Shown here piece after piece: positions 54,501 through 64,000 of a stretch of 64,000 nt of DNA (position 1 is the first letter of the stretch; each line of letters starts with the position of its first letter). The notes beneath the pieces were generated by a model. That model was not told where the DNA came from, did no database searches, and saw only the letters and a list, made by a program, of their open reading frames with translations. Source of the stretch: Aedes albopictus (Eukaryota; Arthropoda; Insecta; Diptera; Culicidae); contig NC_085138.1 in the NCBI RefSeq assembly GCF_035046485.1, positions 448,857,204 to 448,921,203 on the forward strand, in the 5' to 3' direction. The position numbers and the translations under genes were made by a program.

Positions 54501-57500
54501 CCACAAGAATGCCCCTTCCGCGATAAATACAGAAAAAAACACTCGTGAAAAATAATTCATGGAGGGGTTTCCCTGGAATGTCACTCAATAAGACGCAAAA
54601 TTGAAGTAATTTACATGAAAGGGTACCAGTATGGGGGGGCGCAGCAATTTGAAAAGTTTGAGTAATCTGACAGCAATGTGAGAGGCACAAAAAAATAGAA
54701 AAAAAATAAGATTTCCTCAAAGTACTAAACTCCTACCCTGTGCCCACCGAAGCACTTATTTGACCTCCATGGCAGCACAGCAGTTTGTTTCGCGGCTAAC
54801 GACAGGCAAAGTTCGTGAGTGATCCCAGGGCTTACCGGGCTCTAAAATCCTACAGTGCAGTGTAGTAAAATTTCATCTTCGATCCCCGATGTGACGCTTG
54901 ATAAGTAATGGGATGATGATATTGACGAGGCCAGGTTTCCAATTCTCAATCGCGTTCATAAACGATTCCCTTTGTAGTGCTTATAGACGTGTGCGGTAAG
55001 CACCACGTTTATCGTGTTCTTATTTATTTTACTTCCGTTTTGGGACCCACACATGATGGCGGTGCGGTGTGGAAGCTTCCTTATCTACAATTGTAAACTC
55101 AATTTGCGGTGACGAATGCCGAATCGATGGGAATTTAACTGCCATCCTGTGGTTGCTTGGGAAATGCTCGTGGAGTTTTGTATTTGTCGAAACAGGAACC
55201 GCGTTGGAAGTGTTGTAGCTGTCGTGAAAGCGGATTTTCGAATTTTAACGACATTCGAAATGAGCTGCAATCTGGTTTGCGTTTGGAACCGAGCGCAAGC
55301 ATAAACATTTAAAGAGTGCAATTTAAAGCTGCTGGTCTCGATGGATGGTCGGAAAGGCGAATTGCCTGCAGAAAACTGCTTAGCACATTCTTGGAAGCGT
55401 GTCTCGAGCTGAGACGAGCCATAATTTACGACTGCCGCCAGCCGTCTGGAACTAGGAGAAAAAATACGAGAAAATACTACTTTCGAACTTCGTCGCCACA
55501 ATTCATAAGAAAATATATGCAAATTACGCAAATTCGCATTTCATTACGCGCGGGTTATCTTTCACACCAACCGTCTGAGCTCCTTGTCACAACGAACAAG
55601 ACCGACTGTCCAGTGCACAGAACAAGCGGTCCAAAATTGAAGCTGATGTACAATGGAACTGTTCCGACTTGTTGGAGGATTTCAAGTGCATAACCACTCG
55701 GTCCAGTTGTAGTGTTCGGTCGCAGATTTTATGCTAATTTTACAACCGCGCTCTTCGCCGAACAGAAACTTCAAGAAAACACAACCACCACAGCACCGTG
55801 GGGTATCTATAGGCCAATGAACGGCCAACCACTCGCCACGGAGTTTTTCCAAGAATGCGACAGGAAGAATCCATTTACATGAAATTACGCTTAAACTCAC
55901 TATCGGAAGGGAGGAACAAAAGCGACCTACTATGGGTTGGGCGTAGAACAGTATGGTCGCCAAGAGACGCGGCCTGTCCGATGCATCCTTTAGTCTGTAG
56001 AGTGTCGGTGAAGGAGTACATGGCCCAATTCTGTAGTCTATTTAGTCGGTGTTATCAAGTCATCTAAACTCAATTTAGTCTAGATTAAAGGCAGAAGCAT
56101 CTTACGAACCACTTGTGTAGCTTTTTTATGATCGTTATGGGAGTAAAGGGGGAAGTAACTGGCACTTATCGAAGGTTATATTGCAATGAATAAATTATTA
56201 TTCGATTTACTCTAAAAGAGGACATATGAAAGTTTCGCCCTTCTGTGCATAAAAAGTTCCGACTAGCTTCCATTTATTTTGAATAATATTTATTGCACTG
56301 GAATTTAAACTGAGGAATATATACAGCACGCTGCACCATCGATTCTGCAGGTTGATCCAATGGCGTCATAAGGTCAATTGAAAAATGCAAATTCCAAAGA
56401 AAACACGGTCCAAGGGTTAAATTCCCTTGGAATTTTGTGGTGAAGTACCGAATCTCATTAGTATTGAGAAATTTATGTAATAGTTTATTATTTTACGACT
56501 GCCAGAAGCGTTGGAAAATCTCGGCCTGGATTTCGTTCTTCAGAGTTGCCTTGTTGTTCTTCAGCTTTCAAATGACTGTCTTGAACTCGTCTATCGTTGG
56601 AGGTTCCACAGCCTGATCGTCGTCGTCAATTTGATTTCAGTCTGTCGCTCTTCGCTTTTCATCGTTCAACAATTCGTCGAAGTGCTCTCCTCCTGGCAGC
56701 CACCATTATTTTGTCTGTCAGCAAGTTTCCACCATGGTCGTTGCACCTGACGGGAGAAGGCGCTGTTTTTAGCCACACACCATTTACAGTTTCGTAAAAC
56801 CTCCACATATCGTTCTGTTACATACTCTCTTTTCCTCATGCTCTCTTTTCGGTAGATTCGCTTTCCGGCTACTCTTGCTTCTCCATATCGTTCGGGGATG
56901 TAGAAAAGTGATGATTGAAGCTGAGCAGACACAATCGCAAAGCAAGTCTACTCGTGAACAGCATAGGCCTGAATATATTCGCACTTCTTCACTCGCGAAC
57001 TAGCGAATTGGCACGCACTCGTCTTTGATTCGCGAAGCAGCTCTCAAAGCATTACTTTTCAGGAATTATGAAGCAGAAAACACTACTAGCGGATAGATGA
57101 TTACTTGTTTTGATATAAAAATCTCACTAAAATGCAATTCCCGCATCTCCACTTGTTCTTCGCGAACAAAAACTCATGAGTGTTTTTGTTTTTGTTTGGC
57201 TTCATACTCATGAAGCAGGCGGGTGAGAATAAACTCACACACGGCTTACTCTCGGCACCGTGAGTGAACTGTTTGTTGGATTTTCATTCGCGAGTTGATT
57301 CACGATGAGATTGTTTCCATCACTGATATCGATCTGTGCTGACGGGTCCCCGACACCAGCATCAGGCTTCTAGTCTGATACCGTCTGGCACTGATCGTCG
57401 AAATACCCGTTCCTATGTGATATTTGAGCAGTGCTTATCACCTCCCGCGCTGCCGTACTCATCGCTCCGTGGATATACTCTCACAAAGTGTTGAGATTAT

Positions 57501-57925
57501 TGCTCTCATAGATCTTATTTATCCGTTTGTCTCGCTTCTGGTAATAGTCAGCTACCGTACCGCGTCTGTTGAAAACCACTGTATGTTGAAACGCATCGAT
57601 CACTGGTTTGTAGACTCCAACACAGTTTGGACAGTTTTGAAACGAACGAGAAAGCGATCCAAGTTGTTCTGGAAGTTCAGTTCGTTCACGCGATGGGTGG
57701 GTTTTAGATTCGCAATATTCTTTTAAACTCTGTGGAAGCATTTCAACGAATTGATGAACAAGCGAGCGAAAATTCCAATCATCTATCATTGACACGCGAG
57801 TATGTACTAAAGAGAATGATGAGTTTGTTTGATCCACTAGGCTGCATTTTATTCTTCTTGGTACAGAGGAAGATTCTCAGCCAAGATACTTGAATCTTCA
57901 AGACTGGCTGGACCGATCAAATTAA
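54500..57925. other. intergenic, no gene supported
   Basis: The longest stretch without recognised repeats. Minus-strand frames of 148 codons (55085-55531) and 118 codons (57481-57837) have non-repetitive composition but match no family I recognise. They could be chance frames or remnants of a retroelement gag. Confidence 0.4.
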
Positions 57926-58036
57926 TAAGGTACCCCGGGGCAAGTGGGACCTAAAAAAATGCTAGTTTGGTTTTGTCAAGCCAAAAAATTCTAAACATAA
58001 ATAATTTTATAATTCCAATGGTTCTGAAAGACATTG

Positions 58037-60368
58037 CACACTGGGCCAGGAACAGAGATTAGCAAGACAAAACCTCTAGCACATTGGGGTTACGTTCTAT
58101 CAAGTTGGTGTCTTCGGCAAAGTTGTTGGGTTTTATCTGCGCCTCAAATTGCGCTTGGAATTTAGTTCGTAAAACCGCCGCATAGGTGGCGCTGCGGTAC
58201 TAACTTTTTTATTTCACATCCTAGAGCTTTGGCGTCTTCGGCAAAGTTGTAGAACAGGCAAAAATATGAATAGTTGTCAAAGACACTAAAACTGTAGCTC
58301 TCAAAATAACAAAGTTACATTGAATTTTATAAACGAACGACTTAAATTTTCGGTTTTATGTCATTATCTTGTTTCTCAGCCTACATATTGCCATGGCAAC
58401 AGAAAACAACAATCGCAGTAGTCGAACAAGATCGAACATTTGAAATTGTATTTCACTCTTGCAACAATCATGCGTTTTTAGGAATAATACATACAGTTGT
58501 CTAGGTATTACTAGTAGAAATTCCTGTTTTAGTGTATATGAGTGATATAGCGTAATCTGCACCTTCCTGATTTTGCCTGAATGAAACGCATGTAGGTTAG
58601 TAAATTCGCTTCTTGAATCTTTTTAAACATTCGGGACCGCAACAAGACGCTGTCACTCACTTCACGCCCACCGCAAATTCCAGATTGTCGTGCATCCAAA
58701 TAAGTTTATTTTCAGTATTAGACAAGTCTAAAGAGGAGCCTAATTTGAGCCCAAACGAATTCAAAAAATTAACTGGATCGGATTTAAGTTAGCTGAGATA
58801 TTGTGGTTGGCGTAAAATGAATGACAGCGTCTTTTGAGTCCCAACTATACCTTTGTTTTATCCGTTTTCACGTCAAATCTGAAACAATATCAACTGCAAC
58901 AGAAAATCTGAAAGATTTGTCAGATAAAAGTTTCCGAATTATTCATTTCACAGTTTTAGTGCGATTACAAATTAGCAGAATGGCTAGAGGTAGATTTTTT
59001 TATTTCACTAATAGAGTATTCGTACCCTTTTCATTCTACGAAGAACATAGGATTGAAGCACTGTTTGTTTTGTTTCTTTTTTTGTACTTTTGTTAGAAGT
59101 GAGCACAAAAAAAACAAAAAGAACGGAATGAAACGGTGCCGTAATCGCTTGTTTACAAATAGGATGAATTTGGGAGCGTGAGATTCCTTATGACACTTAC
59201 ACCCTAATTATTATATCAAGCGTAATGAGTTGACGAGCATCTTTTAAAACATTTCACCATCGCGGCGATTGATTTTAATTTTCATATACTGCCCATGATC
59301 GCATATGAATAGGAAACCCAGCATATATGGGACTGATATGCGATCATAGGCAGTTTAAGATTCCACCTACTTCATCGACAGTTTTATTTTCTAGAAAAAT
59401 CCCGCAATATTTCGCATGCTAATGCTGCTTAGGCAGCATCCATTTATTACGTAACGCTAAAATCGAAATTTTGTTGACCCCCCTCCCCCCTCCGTAACGC
59501 TTTTTTGTATGAAAACCCGAAAATTTTTGTATGAGCCGTATCGCTTGGCCATACTCCCCCCCTCCCCCTAGAGTGTTACGTAATTTGTGGCTGGCGCCTG
59601 ACTTCAATCATACTTAATATAATAAATATATAAGTGAATTATTATACCTTTTGTCCGCTATCTTCACAACCCTCAAAGGCCGTGAATTGATAATTTGTTA
59701 ACTTTTATCTGATAAATTCTTCAGTTTTGCTGTTGATATTGTTTCTGATTTGATTTTAAAATGCATGAAACAAAAGTATAAAAGATACTAGAAGTGAATT
59801 CACCTACGAAAAATGCGTTTGATTCGGGCAAAATTAGGAAGGTGCACATCGACAGCTAGCGATATAACATTCATATACACTAATACAGGAATTTCTACAA
59901 GTAATACAAATGTATATATTATTCCTCAAAATGCATGATTGTTGTAAGAGTGAAATACAATTTCAATGTACGATCCTGTTCAACTACTGCGATTTTTGTT
60001 TTCTGTTGCCATGGAAACATGTAGGCTGAAAAACAAGATAATGACATAAAACCGAAAATTTAAGTCGTTCGTTTATAAAATTCAATGTAACTTTGTTATT
60101 TTAAGAGCTACCGTTTTGGTATCTTCGACAACTATTCATATTTTTGCCTGTTCTACAAATTTGCCGAAGACACCAAAGCTCTAGGATGTGAAATAAAAAA
60201 GTTAGCACCGCAGCGCCACGTATGCGGCGGTTTCACGAACTAAATTCCAAGCGCAATTTGAGGCGCAGATAAAACCCAACAACTTTGCCGAAGACACCAA
60301 CTTGATAGCACGTAACCCCAATGTGCTAGAGGATTTGTCTTGCTAATCTCTGTTTCTGGCCCAGTGTG
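58037..60368. mobile_element. long palindromic element with CACACTGG ends (Transib-like candidate)
   Basis: The ends CACACTGGGCCAGGAACAGA and, in reverse complement, CACACTGGGCCAGAAACAGA begin inverted arms of over 500 bp. CATTG is duplicated exactly (58032-58036, 60369-60373). The 5-bp duplication, CAYTG target and CACA ends parallel the element at 8394. The centre contains another MITE (59431-59597). Confidence 0.65.
59431..59597. mobile_element. MITE with TTACGTAACRCT ends, copy 2
   Basis: ATTACGTAACGCT and GTGTTACGTAAT face each other around CCCCCCTCCCCCC-rich sequence. It is related in layout to 23184-23341 but diverged. Confidence 0.6.
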
Positions 60369-60433
60369 CATTGTTGGTATATTTCTTCTTATTGACGGGC
60401 ATTGAAACTGTTTCAAAATTTTTAAATTATGTA

Positions 60434-61032
60434 CAGGGTGCGGCAGGAAAACATACGAAAAGTTCAAGGTACTACTATTACACGCTAAATATGGGATATA
60501 TATGACTATTTTTTCATGACAGTGTATCAGCCAATGTCTATATTCTAGCACTGAAAAATAAAAATGAACATATTTGATGTTTAACATGTGATAATGTAGG
60601 CCTAATAAGCGGATATCAATAAACTGCGCGCCCAATGGTCATTAAACAAAATGACTATAACAGTAACAAAATTAGCTCAAATTCGATGAACAACCAGGCC
60701 ACACTGATCCAGAGCCATGTAGATTCACATACCAGATGAAATAAGTACATATATTTGATTATATTGTAGAGAAAATTAAAAATTTTGTTTTATCAGATGC
60801 GAAATTTAGCGACCTGTGTGATTTTCTGCGGTTTGAAAATTCTGGTTGTCTTCATCTTCAGGCGCCGCCCTGTAAAGGTTAGTGACCAATGGGAAATTTT
60901 TTAATTAACTTTTCAGAAAACTAGCCTATTATAGATCATGGAACGTTGAAACATAGATTGGTTAATGTCAAATGGACGAAAATGAGGTTTGAAGTTGAAA
61001 AACACTTTCGCATTTTTTCCTGCCGCATACTG
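60434..61032. mobile_element. TA-flanked MITE (CAGGGTGCGGCAGGAAAA ends)
   Basis: The ends CAGGGTGCGGCAGGAAAA and TTTTCCTGCCGCATACTG are inverted repeats, with TA at 60432-60433 and 61033-61034. About 600 bp, with no coding region, Tc1/mariner-like. Confidence 0.75.
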
Positions 61033-61140
61033 TATATTATGCATATGATGAAAAGTAGAGCAGATCTTCATTTACACCGTATCACGGGGTAAGTGGGACC
61101 TATTCGGAATTTTTGTACAAATGGCTTAATAAAGTTGCTG

Positions 61141-62302
61141 CATATAGACTGTTTCAGAAATTATAAATACACTAACGATTGACTGCCATTTCAATTTGAG
61201 CATAATATCCAAAAAAGTTTCTTCCAGCTCTAATAGCAAACATACCAACGAAGTGAATAATACCAATTTTGTTGATGTTTCTTGTAAAAGTTTAAAAACA
61301 GGGCTCTGTAAACTAGATGATTAAAATTTTAAGTTGCACAAAGTGGTCAAAAACTGTAGCATAGTAGAAAAGAAAAAAATCTCACAAATCAAAAATTTAA
61401 TTTACAAACATAATAAAAATTACTAGGGGAACTTACGTATTCTCGGCAGTTTTGTTCTCTTCGTCATGGGGGATTTTTTGAAACCTGTTGGTCTCAGAGT
61501 TGGCCCCAAATCCTTCCCAACCAAGCTGAGTTATATGCCCAAATTTCAGGCAATTCGGTCCACAAAAACCCCCCATGACGAAGAGAACAAACCTGCCGAT
61601 AATACCCTTCGTCACCCTATATCGATAAGAAAAGATGTTTTTCGATTGGTAAGAGTAATTTTCACTGGAACATGTGATCATGAACCACCATTACTAGCCT
61701 TCTCAATGCAAAAGTTTTTGTTTCAAATTTCTCAACAACACCAGTAGCAACTAACGTTGAGTAAACGAATGACTTAATCACTGTTTACTGCATTCGTTTT
61801 TATGCTATAACAAGCTTTGCCATCTGAAGGATCGAATGAGCTAAAAAAATAAATTTGTTTCAATAAAATGCGTTTAGGAAAGCTAAGAAACTGTGTGGTA
61901 GTTCTTATGTTTCGTAGAAAACCTTAAAAAATAAGAAACATGATCTCAGAAAAAATGTTGTGGAAATGCCTTAATCGATTTTTCAAAGATTTTGATCAAG
62001 GCATTCCTTAGATAACTTGTTAAGAAAGCGAATGTGATAAAAATTTAGATATTTTTTGGTATTTAGTGATAAATAATGTTGAAATCATTAAAAAACACCT
62101 TTGTGCAAATTCAAATTTGAAGAATGAAGTTAATTGATAGAGAACTCGACCGTTCTTCAAAATATCAAGACAATTAAAAGGAAATACAAAAATATGGAGT
62201 ACAATATGCTATATTCTGAAAGAAGTTGGTAAAAATCATTAGAACAGTTCATTTGATTTAATAAACAAAGTGTATTTATAATTTCTGAAACAGTCTATAT
62301 AT
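61141..62302. repeat. distant inverted repeat pair
   Basis: ATATAGACTGTTTCAGAAAT (61143 region) faces ATTTCTGAAACAGTCTATAT (near 62281). About 30 bp are mirrored, extending to GTGTATTTATAA. They may be the remaining ends of another nested element. Confidence 0.55.
61424..61608. mobile_element. short MITE, copy 2 (TTGTTCTCTTCGTC ends)
   Basis: Same layout as 2944-3127: TTGTTCTCTTCGTCATGGGG on the left faces CCCCCATGACGAAGAGAACAA on the right in mirrored form, with CTCGGC and GCCGAT outside. Confidence 0.65.
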
Positions 62303-63638
62303 GTAATGTAGCATAAATTATAGATATATTATGCGAATAACTATGTTTAGCGATTTATGTTGGAAAAACTTTTGTGGAATCGTGCATAAATTACTTAACA
62401 CATATAATAACGAATCACTGAGAAAAAATGATTAAACTCTAGCAGCTCGTGCAAAACAAATTGATTTTATTTATACAAAAAGCGCCCTAAGGTTAAATGC
62501 CGAAAGATTTCCAAACTTGCTTTTCATATTACGTAGTTGATGAAACTCGCCAAAAGATTTTTCAAGATTAACAGATGTTATGTTTACCCTAACATAATTT
62601 TACGATCAATAAAGAAAGATTTTTAAATCGTGAACTTTGAATAAGTCGTTTTCCAATTTTTTCATACTCTATGACCGGTTCCTTAATATTCAGAAAAACT
62701 CATTATGCAGCAAAAAACGAAAAAAATAATAGAATTTGAAAAAGTATGAAAAATAAATGATTTCGGTTCTACCCAAGCCTTTACCATTTTAAACAATAGC
62801 TTCATCATCAGAATAGAAGTAATTAAGTGTAATTCAACGATTGTTTACTTAAGACGCCGATTTTTACTTCACTGTTGTGTAAATTTCGACTTAGGCTGAA
62901 GAAAGCGAGATCAAACTATGAAGTTGTGTTTGTTTACTCTCATAGGTCTCACTTGCCCCAGATGCTGAAATGCACTGGGGCAAGTTAGAGCAGTTAACTA
63001 AAGGTTATAAATGAAAATAAATTACCGCTTTTTCGCTTAAAATAATTTGCAAGCACTCCACAGATTATCCTGAAACCGAAAAAGTTTTACTTTATTTGTT
63101 ATTTTATTTTTAAACGACGCATGTAGTAGAGTACGTTAATCTCACTTAGTGAATTGAAAATTACATATGATCAACAATAACATGTATGAACTCTTTATGG
63201 TGAGAACAATGACAATTTTTGAATTCAAAGTATCCGTTGGTGTGATACCTATGTTTTCTATGAAGAATGTTTGCCTTAAAACAAAAAAATAAAAAATATA
63301 TAGCTGTAGGTCTCACTTGCCCCGGGGTACCTTACCAAATACTGTTTTGCACGATAAAAACAGTGAATCACGCTATTAGATCAACTACAATTTCTTATGA
63401 TCACTCGATGCTATTTTCGGATATCCAAGTGACTTCGGCCATCTGCAGTTGCACATCATCATCGCAACTTTTAGAAGCCACTGGTTTGGGAAGTCATCAA
63501 AGACCAATTTCTGTGAAAAAAATGACAAAGAATCGAATGGTGGCGGTCTCATCTTGTGCAGACCACGGGAAATGTCCTGTTTAGCCCTTTATTGCACTAT
63601 TTCAATGCAAATCTTAACGAAGAAGCGAAAATAAACCT

Positions 63639-63931
63639 TCTTCTTTTTCTTCTTCTTCTTCTTCTTGGCGTAACGTCCTCATTGGGACAAAGCCTGCTTC
63701 TCAGCTTAGTGTTCTATGAGGACTTCCACAGTTATTAACTAAGAGCTTCCTCTGCCAATGACCATTTTGCATGCGTATATCGTGTGGCAGGCACGAAGAT
63801 ACTCTATGCCCAAGGAAGTCAAGGAAATTTCCTTTACGAAAAGATCCTGAACCGACAGGGAATCGAACCCGTCACCCTCAGCATGGTCATGCTGAATACC
63901 CGTGCGTTTACCGCCTCGGGTATATGGGCCC
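63639..63931 (-). mobile_element. Feilai-like tRNA-derived SINE, copy 3
   Basis: A minus-strand copy with the same head and body as 9972 and 24262. TAAACCT is duplicated at 63632-63638 and 63932-63938. The 3' tail is a CTT microsatellite on the plus strand (63638-63665). Confidence 0.85.
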
Positions 63932-64000
63932 TAAACCTCTACCGCCGATATTTATTACTAAAAAATGTTAAATACTATGGTAGAGGTTGTTCTCGATTGA

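Larger units (their letters stand above)
57928..63332. mobile_element. 5.4-kb TA-flanked mosaic transposon (AGGTACCCCGGGGCAAGTG ends)
   Basis: The left end AGGTACCCCGGGGCAAGTGG and right end CACTTGCCCCGGGGTACCT are inverted repeats, with TA on both sides (57926-57927, 63333-63334). Words like GGGGYAAGTGGGACCTA recur inside near 61084 and 62945-62985. Several other elements are nested in it. No transposase was found. Confidence 0.8.

Noticed and set aside
57481..57837. 118-codon minus-strand frame as a host gene or retroelement gag
   Set aside because: Composition is protein-like, but I recognise no motif and flanking frames are closed, so it is left unassigned.

Overview
The window is transposon-dense intergenic DNA from an insect, most probably an Aedes mosquito. 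This is inferred from three tRNA-derived SINE copies that I recognise as Feilai-like, from abundant TA-flanked and hAT-like miniature elements, a Penelope-like element, an env-bearing Ty3/gypsy retrotransposon, and AT-rich sequence with no recognisable host gene. Two 500-base runs of N (6149-6648, 41126-41625) are scaffold gaps. The only long conserved coding regions belong to retroelements.

Central nest (10820-23073). Two 5'-truncated Penelope-like copies (reverse transcriptase end plus GIY-YIG endonuclease) lie head to head and share an 11-bp flanking duplication. A TA-flanked inverted-repeat DNA transposon (13071-22727) sits inside the right copy. That transposon holds two small elements and a complete 7.24-kb LTR retrotransposon (15217-22457). 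The retrotransposon has two indistinguishable 247-bp LTRs, gag, pol and env, a primer-binding site, a 5-bp target duplication, and a single-base frame break in an A-run of pol. Its leader has a good splice donor and acceptor enclosing six stem-loops with different stems but nearly the same loop. This array is the most unusual signal in the window.

Left part (1-10820). Nested TA-flanked elements (1533-2650), a foldback element whose two 152-bp arms each carry a hammerhead ribozyme core (3509-3994), degenerate 12/15-base repeats, and a long palindromic element with CACAGTG-type ends (8394-10297) split by a SINE. A 304-bp tandem repeat surrounds the last element.

Middle (23074-41125). A 5-kb hAT-like element with a perfect 8-bp duplication (25696-30700) is filled almost entirely with degenerate short-period repeats. 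It is followed by more such repeats, several tRNA-derived SINEs, a mariner-like element (34655-35608), a 62-bp TTAA-flanked element and a 1-kb hAT-like element (37030-38077).

Right part (41626-63971). A tandem segmental duplication of about 4.2-4.3 kb (two full units and a third partial one) carries unit-specific insertions, with the matching empty sites visible in the sister unit. Then come a unique-looking AT-rich stretch (54500-57925) and a 5.4-kb TA-flanked mosaic (57928-63332), which contains a second CACA-ended palindromic element and several smaller ones. No host protein-coding gene, genuine tRNA gene or rRNA gene could be supported.
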